Assembly (NCBI RefSeq): GCF_006715785.1
Contig: NZ_VFNX01000001.1
Location: forward strand, 6,180,001-6,244,000
Direction of reading: 5' to 3'
Length of the DNA stretch: 64,000 bases
Origin: Streptomyces puniciscabiei
GTDB taxonomy: Bacteria; Actinomycetota; Actinomycetes; Streptomycetales; Streptomycetaceae
The notes beneath the pieces are model-generated. The model was not told where the DNA came from. It ran no database searches and saw only the letters and a program-made list of their open reading frames with translations. Shown here one piece after another: positions 7,837 to 17,160 of the stretch (position 1 is the stretch's first letter; each line of letters opens with the position of its first letter). Both the position numbers and the translations under genes were made by a program.

Positions 7837-9759
7837 GTGCAGTCCCCCCACCCCCCACGCCCGCCGTATCCGCCGCTGCCCGGTTCGCCCGGGGAGTCCG
7901 ACCGTGACCTCGCCGCCCGGCTCGGCGGCCCGCACGCCGCCCACCACCACGCCGTCGCCCTGCTGCTGGCCCGCCACTGGCGGGCCGCCCGCGACTACGC
8001 CGTCGTCTGTCTGGCCTCCGCCGGTCCCGCGCCCCAACTCGTGGCCACCGCCGCCTTCCACGAGGTCCTCGGCCGGACGGCGGGCGGAGCGGCCGGCGGC
8101 GCCCTGCGCCCGCACCTGCTCGTCGCCGTCCGCGACATCGTCCGCGCCTGGGCGGCGGACGACGTGGCCTGCGCGACCCTGCCGGAATTGCGCAAACCCA
8201 CCGGAGGTCGCGGACTGCGTGCGGCAAAGCCCGGAACGCCGGAAAGGCGACAACTCGCCGAGCGCGCCTTCCGGGCCCTTCCCGGCGCCTCGCAATGTCT
8301 TCTGTGGCACACCGAGGTAGAAGCGGAACCGATAAACATACCCGCTGGTCTGCTGGGCATCGACCCGGCCACCGCCACGGCCGCCCTGGAACAGGCGCGC
8401 GAGCAATTCCGGGCGGGCTGCGTACGCGCCCACCGGGAACTCGCGCCGACCAAGGAATGCCGCTTCTACAACCGGCTCCTGGACGTCCCGATGCGCCGAG
8501 GCGGCGCCCTGCTGCCGGACGTACGACAGCATCTGACGGCCTGTGCGTACTGCCGGCACGCCGCCGAGACCTTCGGTCTGGTGGACGACGGCCTGGGCCT
8601 CCTGCTCGCCGAGACCGTGCTCGGCTGGGGCGCCCGCCGCTACCTCGACTCGCGCCCCGGACGCGGCGCCGCCGAGGACCTGCCGTGTGCCCCGGTGCCC
8701 GGCCAGGGGGAGGCGAGAGGGGCCGGCAGACACCGAACGGGGCCCGCCAACCGCCACCGCGCAGCCCTGGCCATCGGCGTCGGACTGACCTCGCTCGCGC
8801 TGCTCGTCACCGTCCTCGCGGCCAGGAGCTGGTCCGATGACAACGGTGTCCCCGTGCCCGGCGCCACCTGGGGTGCCCCCGCCGGTCACACCACACGCCC
8901 GGGCGACACCGGCGCACGGGCCGCCAACTCCTCCGCCGCCTCGGCCGGCGAACCCGCCGAGGTGGCCCGCGGCGGCCTGCGCGGCCTCGAGTCCGGGCGC
9001 TGCCTGGACGTGCGTGGGGACACTGTGCGGGCGGGCGCGGGTGTCGTGCTCGCGCCCTGCACCTCCGCCGCCTCGCAGCAGTGGTCGTACCAGGACGACG
9101 GGTTGCTGCGCAGCGCCGCCGACCCGTCCCTGTGCCTGGCCGCCGACCCCGGTGCGAAGAGTGTGGTGCTGGCCGGGTGTGTCGTGCACGCGGGAGAGGT
9201 GGCGTACGACATCACCGTGCGCGGCGAGATCCTGCCGCGCCGGCACGAGGACCTCGCGCTGGCTCCGGGCTCCGGCGACACCTCCGCGAGCGTCGCGCTG
9301 GAACCGCGCGACGGTTCGCCGGACCAGCGCTGGGTGCTGGAGCCGGCGGCGGACGGGGCGGGCCGGCCGGACGCGGCGCCGGGCGGGCCGGGGGCACCCG
9401 GTGTTCCCGGCGTTCCGGTCCGTTCCGGCGGTGCCGGGGACGGTGGGGCGGACGCGCCAGCGGGCTCACAGGCGGGGTCCTCGGCGGGCGATGGGCTCTC
9501 GACGGGCGATGCCGGGGACCCGGTGCACGGGTTCACCTCGGGCGGGGTGCCGGAAGGCGTGGCCGGCGGGCCGGGGGATCCGGGGGAGTCGGGCCAGGCC
9601 GAGGAGACCCGCATCGCGCAGGTCGGCACCGGCCATGACCGGCGGCGCACCGGATCCATGTCGCCGGTCCGGGCGGTGCGCGCGGTGCACCGGGTCCTGC
9701 CGCCGGTCGCCGGCACGGCCGCCGTCGTACCGGCGACCGTGGGCACACTGCTCCGCTGA
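7837..9759 (+). CDS. Sigma-like/zinc-finger membrane protein with extracellular ricin-type lectin domain
   Basis: A 640-aa protein from GTG 7837 behind a strong GGAAGG. Residues about 20-200 resemble a degenerate ECF sigma factor (alpha-helical, with a helix-turn-helix-like IPAGLLGIDPATATAALEQA). Next is an anti-sigma-like zinc motif HLTACAYCRH (about 231-240) and a transmembrane helix near residues 310-328. A ricin B-type beta-trefoil repeat with LESGRCLDV and QQWSYQDDGLLRS (about 384-420) would lie outside the cell. The last 150 residues are Gly/Ala/Pro-rich. Such fusions are seen in streptomycetes; a sugar-sensing role is inference. Confidence 0.75.
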   Translation: MQSPHPPRPPYPPLPGSPGESDRDLAARLGGPHAAHHHAVALLLARHWRAARDYAVVCLASAGPAPQLVATAAFHEVLGRTAGGAAGGALRPHLLVAVRDIVRAWAADDVACATLPELRKPTGGRGLRAAKPGTPERRQLAERAFRALPGASQCLLWHTEVEAEPINIPAGLLGIDPATATAALEQAREQFRAGCVRAHRELAPTKECRFYNRLLDVPMRRGGALLPDVRQHLTACAYCRHAAETFGLVDDGLGLLLAETVLGWGARRYLDSRPGRGAAEDLPCAPVPGQGEARGAGRHRTGPANRHRAALAIGVGLTSLALLVTVLAARSWSDDNGVPVPGATWGAPAGHTTRPGDTGARAANSSAASAGEPAEVARGGLRGLESGRCLDVRGDTVRAGAGVVLAPCTSAASQQWSYQDDGLLRSAADPSLCLAADPGAKSVVLAGCVVHAGEVAYDITVRGEILPRRHEDLALAPGSGDTSASVALEPRDGSPDQRWVLEPAADGAGRPDAAPGGPGAPGVPGVPVRSGGAGDGGADAPAGSQAGSSAGDGLSTGDAGDPVHGFTSGGVPEGVAGGPGDPGESGQAEETRIAQVGTGHDRRRTGSMSPVRAVRAVHRVLPPVAGTAAVVPATVGTLLR

Positions 9760-9768
9760 CGCGCGGCG

Positions 9769-9783
9769 CGGGGCAACTCCCCG
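9769..9783 (+). terminator. Short hairpin after the lectin-domain gene
   Basis: A 5-bp GC stem (CGGGG/CCCCG, loop of five) lies ten bases after the stop codon. It is weak on its own and is backed up by the larger hairpin at 9921. Confidence 0.3.
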
Positions 9784-9920
9784 ACGCCTGGCCGCGATCG
9801 AGCCACGGCGCCGAAGGCATGCGGGATTTACAGACTTCGAGCGGATGTCCCGCCGTGGTGCGGCCGGGCGTGCGGGCGGCGGCCCCGGAGGGGACTTTGC
9901 CGGGGTTGTGGTGGTGTGGT

Positions 9921-9944
9921 GCGGGGGTACCGGTGGTCCCCCGC
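9921..9944. terminator. Hairpin between the lectin gene and the lipid synthase operon
   Basis: A perfect 7-bp stem GCGGGGG/CCCCCGC with a ten-base loop (itself containing ACCGGT). It is the strongest terminator-like structure in the 387-base gap 9760-10146. That gap also carries the operon promoter at 10045. Confidence 0.5.
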
Positions 9945-10044
9945 CCGTACCGGTGAAGGGAATTACCGCGTTTTCCGCTTCTTGCGGTGAATTCGACCCA
10001 CTGGCCGAATCGATGCCTCCGGGCGCGAAAAGGGAGCGTCGTTA

Positions 10045-10073
10045 TTGACCCGTGAGTAGGCCGGGGCTAGTTT
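10045..10073 (+). promoter_or_regulatory. Housekeeping-type promoter of the lipid synthase operon
   Basis: TTGACC (10045-10050) and TAGTTT (10068-10073) are separated by 17 bases, close to the HrdB consensus. The first codon of the operon is about 70 bases downstream at 10147. Confidence 0.5.
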
Positions 10074-10146
10074 CCGGTGCCCTCGCACCAGAGCGTTCCG
10101 CCGCACACCCCCCACCGTGCAGTCTCGCCGATCGTGCCGGAGCATC

Positions 10147-13100
10147 ATGACCTCGCCTGTGCGCGCCCATGACCTCGTCCTGTGCCTCACCCCCTTCGGA
10201 GAACCCGACGCCGGTCTCACCGCCGCCGCCTGCGCCGCCGGCGCGCTCGGCATCCTCGACCTCGGCACCGGGGACCGAAGATCCCGAGAGGCGCTGACCC
10301 GGCTGAGACGGTCCGCGCCGGGCCCCTTCGGGATACGGATGACCGGGCGGTGCGCGCTGACGCCGGCCGAGGCCGGAGACGGCCCCGCCACCCTGGTCCT
10401 CACCCCGGACGTGACCTGGAACCGGACCGAACTGCCCTCCGGCGTCCGCGTGTTGGCGGAGGTCATGGACCTCGGGCAGGCGCGCCTGGCCGTGCGCGCC
10501 GGTGCCCACGGGCTCATCGCCCGCGGCGGCGAGAGCGGTGGCCGGGTCGGCGAGCTGAGCACCTTCGTCCTGCTGCAACAGCTGCTGTCCGACCCGGAGT
10601 CGGGCCGCGTCCCGGTCTGGGCCTGCGGCGGCATCGGCCCGCGCACGGCGGCGGCCGCGGTGGCCGGCGGTGCCGCGGGGGTGGTCCTCGACAGCCAGCT
10701 GGCGCTGCTCGCCGAGTCGGGGCTGCCCGAGTCGGTCCGTTCGGTGCTGCGCTCCCTGGACGGCTCGGAGACCGTGGTGCTCGGTGGCCACCGGGTGCTG
10801 CGGCGCAGGGGACCGGACGCCCCGTGCCCGCCGGCCGACGACCCCCGGGCGGTCGCGTCCCTGCTGGGCGCCGACGACCGGCGCGGCCGGCTGCTGCCGG
10901 TGGGCCAGGACGGTTTCCTCGCCGCCCGGTTCGCCGAACGGTACCGGGACGTACGACGGGCGGTGCGGGAGGTGTCGGCGGCGATGCTCGGGGTGGCCGG
11001 CGGTGCTGCCACGGCCCTGCGGTCCGGGTCGGTCATGAGCCGGGCGCTCGGCACCCGGCTCCCGGTGGCCCAGGGGCCCATGACCCGGGTCAGTGACCAG
11101 GCGGGCTTCGCCGCGGCCGTCGCCGCGGACGGGGCGCTGCCGTTCCTGGCGCTGGCCCTCGCCGACGGCGAGCGGGCCCGGTCGATGCTCACCGAGGCGC
11201 GGGCCGTGCTGGACGGGCGTCCCTGGGGCGTGGGCGTGCTCGGCTTCGCCCCCGAGGAGATCAGGAACGCCCAGCTGGAGGCCGTACGGGAACTGCGGCC
11301 CACGCACGCCGTCATCGCGGGCGGACGGCCCGCCCAGGCCGAGACGCTGGAGCGGGCCGGGATCCACGCCTACCTGCACGTGCCCTCGCCTGGGCTGCTG
11401 CGGCAGTTCCTGGACGCGGGCGCGCGCCGGTTCGTGTTCGAGGGGTCCGAGTGCGGCGGGCATGTCGGACCCCGTGCCTCCTTCCCGCTCTGGGAGGCCC
11501 AACTGGCCGTGCTGGAGGACTTCCTGGCCCGCGCCGACGACCCGGCGGCCCGAGGGCTGGAGGTGTTCTTCGCCGGTGGTGTCCACGACGAGCGGTCGGC
11601 GGCGATGGTCGCGGCCCTGGCCGCACCGCTCACCGCGCGGGGCGCCGCCGTCGGCGTGCTCATGGGCACCGCCTACCTGTTCACCGAGGAGGCCGTCGCG
11701 CACGGCGCCGTACGGCCCCTCTTCCAGCGGCAGGTGCTCACCGCCACCACGACGACGCTGCTGGAGACCGCCCCCGGCCACGCCACCCGCTGTGTCCCGA
11801 GCCCCTTCACCGGCGACTACCGGGCGCGCGAGGCCGCTCTCCGGGCCCAGGGACTGACCGACCGCGAGGTCTGGGAGAGGCTGGAGCGGCTCAACGTGGG
11901 CCGGCTGCGCATCGCCAGCAAGGGCGTCGAACGCGGGGCCGCCGGCGCGTTGGCGACCGTGGACGAGCAACGGCAGCTCGCGGACGGGATGTTCATGGCC
12001 GGCGAGGTCGCCGTGCTGCGTTCGGCGACCACCACCCTGGCGGACCTGCACCGCGCGGTGACCGACGGCGCCGCCGCGTTCCTGGCACGGTCGGCCGCCG
12101 GCTTCCCGGCGCGGCGGGCCGCCCATCCGAGCGCCCCTTCGGCCGCCGAGCCGGAGCCGCCCGCGCCACTGGACGTCGCCGTCGTCGGCATGGCCTGCAT
12201 GTTCCCCGAGGCCCCCGACCTCGCGACCTTCTGGACCAACATCGTCAGCGGCCGCGACGCCGTCACCGAGGTGCCGCCCGAGCGCTGGGACCCGGCCGTG
12301 CACCACGCGGCCGGCAGTACGGCGTCCAAGTGGGGCGGATTCCTGCCCCGCATCCCCTTCGACCCGCTGCGCTACGGCATCCCGCCCGCCTCCCTCGGCA
12401 GCATCGAACCCGTCCAGCTGCTCTCCCTGGAGGCGGCCCGCCGGGCCCTGGAGGACGCCGGATACGGCGAGCAGGGGCGGGAGTTCGACCGCGCACGGGC
12501 CTCGGTCGTCTTCGGCGCGGAGGCGGGCAGCGACCTGTCCAACGCCGTCACCCTGCGCGCCGTGCTCCCGTCCTACTACGGCAAGGTGCCCGACGGTGTC
12601 GAGGAGCAACTGCCCCGGCTGACCGAGGACTCCTTCCCCGGCATGCTCGCCAACGTGATCTCCGGCCGGATCGCCAACCGGCTGGACCTCGGCGGCGCCA
12701 ACTTCACCGTCGACGCCGCCTGCGCCTCCTCCCTCGCCGCCCTCGACGTGGCCTGCAAGGAACTCGTCGCCGGCACCAGTGACCTCGTGCTGTGCGGTGG
12801 CGCCGACCTGCACAACGGCATCAACGACTACGTCCTGTTCTCCTCCGTCCACGCGCTTTCGCCGACCGGACGCTCCCGCGCCTTCGACGCCTCGGCCGAC
12901 GGCATCGCCCTCGGCGAGGGCGTGGCCTGCGTGGTCCTCAAACGGCTCGCGGACGCCGAACGCGACGGCGACCGGATCTACGGCGTGGTCAAGGGCCTCG
13001 GCTCCGCGAGCGACGGCCGCTCGCTCGGCCTCACCGCGCCCCGCCCCGAAGGCCAGCGGGCGGCGCTGGAGCGCGCGTACCGCAACGCCGGTGTCTCGCC

Positions 13101-16100
13101 CGCGGACGTCGGCCTGGTCGAGGCGCACGGCACCGGCACGGTCGTCGGCGACCGCACCGAACTCACCGTGCTCAGCGAGGTGTTCACCGAGGCGGGCGCG
13201 GAGAACGGCCGCTGCGCCCTCGGCTCGGTCAAGTCCCAGATCGGGCACACCAAGTGCGCCGCCGGGCTCGCGGGACTCATCAAGACCGCCCTCGCGCTGC
13301 ACACCGGCGTCGTCCCGCCCACCCTGCACCTGGAGCGGCCCAACCCGGCCTGGACGCAGGACGACAGCCCCTTCGCCTTCCACACCCGCGCCCGGCCCTG
13401 GACGGCACCTGCCGCCGAACGCCTCGCCGGGATCAGCGCGTTCGGCTTCGGCGGCACCAACTTCCACGCCGTGCTGGCCGCTCACGCCGACGCCGTACCG
13501 CCCCGGCAGGCCCTGGACGCCTGGCCGGCCGAGCTGTTCCTCTTCCGCGGCCGGGACACCGCGGCGGCCCACCGGCAGGCAGCGGAGCTCCTCCGGGCCG
13601 CCGAGGCCGACGGCCACCCCTGGCGCCTGCGCGACCTCGCCCTCGCCGCGGCCCACCGCGCCGACACCTCGCACGAACCGGCCCGGGCCGCACTCGTGGC
13701 CCGCGACACCGAGGAACTCACGCGGCAACTCCGACGGCTCCTCACCGGGGAGCACGATCCGGCTGCGGGCATCCATGTCGCCGATCCGGTGCCGGAGCCG
13801 GAGCACCCGGTGACGCAGCCGGAGGGGGAGGGGGCGGCGGATCGGCTCCAGGGCAAGGTCGCCTTTCTGTTCCCCGGTCAGGGCAGTCAGCGTCCCGGGA
13901 TGCTGGCCGAGCTGCTGGTGCATCTGCCTGAGCTGCGGCACTACCTGGAGCTCGGTCGCGTGCACGCCGACGCGGTCCACCCGGCCGCCGCCTTCGACGA
14001 GGCCGCGCGGGAGCGCCGGCGGGCCGCGCTCACCGACACCCGGGCCGCGCAGCCCGCCCTCGGCATCACGGGACTCGTCGCGCACGCCTTCCTCACCTCG
14101 GCCGGGGTCCACCCCGACCTGGCCGCCGGCCACAGCTACGGCGAGCTGGTCGCCCTTGCCGCGGCCGGCGCCCTCGACCCCGGGACGCTGCTCGAGCTGA
14201 GCGCCGAGCGGGCCGGAGCGATCCTGGCGGCGGCGGGCGACGACCCGGGCACCATGGCCGCCGTCGGCGCCCCCGCCGAGACCGTCGTGCGCACCCTGCA
14301 GACGGCCGGCGCACCCGCCTCCGTCGTCGTCGCCAACCTCAACGCACCCGACCAGACGGTGATCTCAGGTCCGACGGCGGATGTCGACTCGGCCGTGCGG
14401 CTGCTGCGCGACGCCGGGCTCGGCGCGCGGCGCATCCCCGTGGCCTGTGCCTTCCACAGCCCGCTCGTGGCCGCGGCGGGGGAACGGTTCGCCGAGGTCC
14501 TCGGCGGCAGAACGGTGCGCGCGCCCGAGTTCCCCGTCTGGGCCAACCGCACCGCAGCGCCCTATCCGCCCGACCCCGACGAGGTGCGCGCCGAACTCGC
14601 CGCCCAGATCGGGGCCCCCGTCGCGTTCGCCGCCCAGATCGAGGCCATGTACGAGGCGGGCGCGCGCGTCTTCGTCGAGGCGGGCCCCGGCACGGTCCTC
14701 ACCCGGCTCGTCGCCCGGATCCTCGGCGAGCGCCCGCACCGCACGGTCGCCTGCGAGCCCGACGCCGACAGCGGCCTGCGCGGCTGGCTCGACGCCCTCG
14801 CCCGCCTCGCCGTTGCCGGCCGGCCGGTGCGCACCGCCTGGCTGCTGCGGGGCCGCGACGCCGTCGACGCGCTGCGCACCCCGGCACCGGAACGGCCCGG
14901 CTGGGAGGTCGACGGACACCTCGTCCGCACCGCCGGCGGAGCACTCCTGCCCGGTGCCCTCGCACCGGCCCGACGAGTCATGGAGACGACCGTGACCACC
15001 GACCAGCCGTACGGCGCCCCCACCGACCACCGGGACGCGCTCATCTCCGAATTCCTGCGCACCAGCCGGGAGATGATCGCCGCCCAGCGCGATGTCCTGC
15101 TCACCTACTTCGGCACGGCACCCGGCGCGACGCCGCAGGCACCCGTTGCAGCCGTACTGCTTCCGCAGGTGCTCACACCCGAAGTCCCCTCGCCGGAAGC
15201 GCGGTCGACCGAGCCGGACGGTCCGGCGCCGGTGACCGACGTGGAGCAGGTCGTCCTGGAGATCATCAGTGAACGCACCGGCTACCCCGTCGACATGATC
15301 GAGCCCGACCTCGACCTGGAGGCGGACCTCAGCATCGACTCCATCAAACGGGCCGAGATAGCGGGTGAGCTCGCCAAGCGGCTCGGCATCGCGGGCGGCG
15401 CCGACGTGCTGGACGACTCCGCACTGGAGGAACTGGCCAAGGCCCGTACGGCTGCCGCGGTGACGGCATGGCTGACGGCGCGGGCGGGGGCACAGTCCGG
15501 CGGCGCGGGGACACAGTCCGGCGAGGCCGGCGGGCGGAAGGAGGGGCCCCGCGCCGACGGCCGGACCGGGCACGTGGCAGAGCGGGCCGAGGAGGCGCGC
15601 ACGGGCGCGGTGGCCGGGCGCGCCTGGGAACCGGCCGAAGCCGTGCACGCCCCCGTCCCCGCGCTCGGCGTTCCACCCCGGCGCTGGGAGCTGCGTCCTG
15701 TGCCCCTCCCGGCTCCGGACCCTGCTGCCGCCGACGACCAGGACCACCCCCTGTCCGGCCGGCGTTTCGCCCTTCTCGGGGACGGCGCGGGCGCGGCGGC
15801 GCGGGTCGCGGCGCGGCTCGCCGAGCACGGGGCCGAAGCCGTGACGCTCGACGCGAGCCACCTCCTCACCGCGGCGGACGGCACGGTCGACGATGTCGTG
15901 TACCTCGGCGCGCTGCCCGGCCCGGACCTCCCCGTGCTGCCGGACGCCTTCCCGGTGCTCCGCGCGGCGCTCGCGCGTGGCCCGCGCCGGCTGTTCGCCC
16001 TCCGGGCCGCCGACCGCGCGGGCGCGCTTCGGGCGGCCGGGCTGGACGGCCTGTTCCGCAGCGTCGGCCGCGAGTACCCGGACCTGCTCGCACGGGTCGT

Positions 16101-17160
16101 CGCCGTCGCCGACACCGCTCCGGCGGCCGTCGCCGACGCCCTGCTCGCCGAGCTGCGGGCGCCCGGGCCGGCCCCCGTCGTCCTGCGAACGGCGGCCGGT
16201 GCCCGGCGCGGTCCCGAGCTCGTACCCGCCCCCTTGGGCCCGCTCGCGAGCACCGGCGCCGGGCCCGCGGGGGACGGCGTCGCCGAAGCGGCGGCACTCG
16301 GGCTCGACCGGGACTCCGTCGTGCTCCTGGTCGGCGGCGCCCGGGGCATCACCGCGAGGTTCGCGGCCACGCTGGCCGGCGCCTGCCGGTGCCGTATCGA
16401 GCTGCTGGGCCGTACGCCCGCGCCCACCGCGCCCGAGGCCCCGCACACCGCCGGCGCGCGCACCCCCGTCGAGCTGCGGGCGGCACTCGCCGCGGGCCCG
16501 GGCGCGGCCGCCCCCGCCGAGATCAACACGGCCGCCGAACTGATCCTCGCCCAGCGGGAGATCACCACGACTCTCGCCGAACTCGGCGCACTCGGCAGCG
16601 AGGCACGCTACCGCTCGGTGGACTTCCGGGACCGGGACGCCGTCCTGCGGGCGGTCAAGGAGATCCACACCGAACACGGGCGCCTCGACGGGGTCGTCTT
16701 CGCCGCCGGTGTCATCGAGGACCGGCTCATCACGGACAAGACCGCCGAGTCCTTCCAGCGGGTCTACGGCACGAAGACGGCCGGGGCCGCGGCGCTGTTC
16801 GCCGCCCTGGACGACCTGCCCGGCGCGCCCGCGTTCACCGTGCTGTTCGGCAGCGTCGCCGCCGTGCTCGGCAACCGCGGCCAGGCCGACTACGCCGCCG
16901 CCAACGACGCCCTGGAAGCCCTCGGCGCCGACTGGGCGGCCCGGACGGGCGCGCGCACGCTGACCGTCCACTGGGGGCCCTGGGCGCCGTCCGCGACGCA
17001 CGGCGGCATGGTCGGCGCGGAACTCGGCCGCGCGTACGCCCGGCGCGGGATCGAGCTGATCGACCCCGACGAGGGCACCGCGGCGCTGCTGCGGGAGCTC
17101 GCCTGGGGCGAACCGTCGGCCCGCGCCGTCGTCTACACCGCCTCGGGGACGCTGACATGA
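10147..17160 (+). CDS. PUFA-synthase-like megasynthase: NPD-NPD-KS-AT-ACP-KR
   Basis: A 2337-aa iterative lipid/polyketide synthase. The ATG at 10147 has GGAG upstream; the GTG at 10117 does not. In order: an NPD/PfaD-like barrel with the family loop altered to ESGGRVG (Arg133); a second barrel with the intact loop ECGGHVG (His439), probably the enoyl reductase; a ketosynthase with Cys859, His994, His1034; an acyltransferase with GHSYGE (Ser1330) and AFHSP (His1437), malonyl-type; one ACP with the PUFA-type motif LSIDSIKR (Ser1732); a structural then catalytic ketoreductase (VGGARGIT at 2062, Ser2236, Tyr2249). In effect PfaD and PfaA are fused. PfaA normally has several tandem ACPs, here only one. 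Its stop overlaps the next ATG by 4 bp. Confidence 0.9.
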   Translation: MTSPVRAHDLVLCLTPFGEPDAGLTAAACAAGALGILDLGTGDRRSREALTRLRRSAPGPFGIRMTGRCALTPAEAGDGPATLVLTPDVTWNRTELPSGVRVLAEVMDLGQARLAVRAGAHGLIARGGESGGRVGELSTFVLLQQLLSDPESGRVPVWACGGIGPRTAAAAVAGGAAGVVLDSQLALLAESGLPESVRSVLRSLDGSETVVLGGHRVLRRRGPDAPCPPADDPRAVASLLGADDRRGRLLPVGQDGFLAARFAERYRDVRRAVREVSAAMLGVAGGAATALRSGSVMSRALGTRLPVAQGPMTRVSDQAGFAAAVAADGALPFLALALADGERARSMLTEARAVLDGRPWGVGVLGFAPEEIRNAQLEAVRELRPTHAVIAGGRPAQAETLERAGIHAYLHVPSPGLLRQFLDAGARRFVFEGSECGGHVGPRASFPLWEAQLAVLEDFLARADDPAARGLEVFFAGGVHDERSAAMVAALAAPLTARGAAVGVLMGTAYLFTEEAVAHGAVRPLFQRQVLTATTTTLLETAPGHATRCVPSPFTGDYRAREAALRAQGLTDREVWERLERLNVGRLRIASKGVERGAAGALATVDEQRQLADGMFMAGEVAVLRSATTTLADLHRAVTDGAAAFLARSAAGFPARRAAHPSAPSAAEPEPPAPLDVAVVGMACMFPEAPDLATFWTNIVSGRDAVTEVPPERWDPAVHHAAGSTASKWGGFLPRIPFDPLRYGIPPASLGSIEPVQLLSLEAARRALEDAGYGEQGREFDRARASVVFGAEAGSDLSNAVTLRAVLPSYYGKVPDGVEEQLPRLTEDSFPGMLANVISGRIANRLDLGGANFTVDAACASSLAALDVACKELVAGTSDLVLCGGADLHNGINDYVLFSSVHALSPTGRSRAFDASADGIALGEGVACVVLKRLADAERDGDRIYGVVKGLGSASDGRSLGLTAPRPEGQRAALERAYRNAGVSPADVGLVEAHGTGTVVGDRTELTVLSEVFTEAGAENGRCALGSVKSQIGHTKCAAGLAGLIKTALALHTGVVPPTLHLERPNPAWTQDDSPFAFHTRARPWTAPAAERLAGISAFGFGGTNFHAVLAAHADAVPPRQALDAWPAELFLFRGRDTAAAHRQAAELLRAAEADGHPWRLRDLALAAAHRADTSHEPARAALVARDTEELTRQLRRLLTGEHDPAAGIHVADPVPEPEHPVTQPEGEGAADRLQGKVAFLFPGQGSQRPGMLAELLVHLPELRHYLELGRVHADAVHPAAAFDEAARERRRAALTDTRAAQPALGITGLVAHAFLTSAGVHPDLAAGHSYGELVALAAAGALDPGTLLELSAERAGAILAAAGDDPGTMAAVGAPAETVVRTLQTAGAPASVVVANLNAPDQTVISGPTADVDSAVRLLRDAGLGARRIPVACAFHSPLVAAAGERFAEVLGGRTVRAPEFPVWANRTAAPYPPDPDEVRAELAAQIGAPVAFAAQIEAMYEAGARVFVEAGPGTVLTRLVARILGERPHRTVACEPDADSGLRGWLDALARLAVAGRPVRTAWLLRGRDAVDALRTPAPERPGWEVDGHLVRTAGGALLPGALAPARRVMETTVTTDQPYGAPTDHRDALISEFLRTSREMIAAQRDVLLTYFGTAPGATPQAPVAAVLLPQVLTPEVPSPEARSTEPDGPAPVTDVEQVVLEIISERTGYPVDMIEPDLDLEADLSIDSIKRAEIAGELAKRLGIAGGADVLDDSALEELAKARTAAAVTAWLTARAGAQSGGAGTQSGEAGGRKEGPRADGRTGHVAERAEEARTGAVAGRAWEPAEAVHAPVPALGVPPRRWELRPVPLPAPDPAAADDQDHPLSGRRFALLGDGAGAAARVAARLAEHGAEAVTLDASHLLTAADGTVDDVVYLGALPGPDLPVLPDAFPVLRAALARGPRRLFALRAADRAGALRAAGLDGLFRSVGREYPDLLARVVAVADTAPAAVADALLAELRAPGPAPVVLRTAAGARRGPELVPAPLGPLASTGAGPAGDGVAEAAALGLDRDSVVLLVGGARGITARFAATLAGACRCRIELLGRTPAPTAPEAPHTAGARTPVELRAALAAGPGAAAPAEINTAAELILAQREITTTLAELGALGSEARYRSVDFRDRDAVLRAVKEIHTEHGRLDGVVFAAGVIEDRLITDKTAESFQRVYGTKTAGAAALFAALDDLPGAPAFTVLFGSVAAVLGNRGQADYAAANDALEALGADWAARTGARTLTVHWGPWAPSATHGGMVGAELGRAYARRGIELIDPDEGTAALLRELAWGEPSARAVVYTASGTLT

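Noticed and set aside
10042..14133. A 1363-codon open frame on the minus strand over the first synthase
   Set aside because: It lies wholly antisense to a protein with clear KS, AT and NPD motifs. Its product is a Gly/Arg/Ala-rich sequence typical of high-GC mirror frames.
15468..17156. In-frame N-terminal extension of the second synthase
   Set aside because: The extension runs through the ACP-KR part of the first synthase in another frame and reads as Arg-rich nonsense. The ATGA overlap start at 17157 begins directly with the KS domain.
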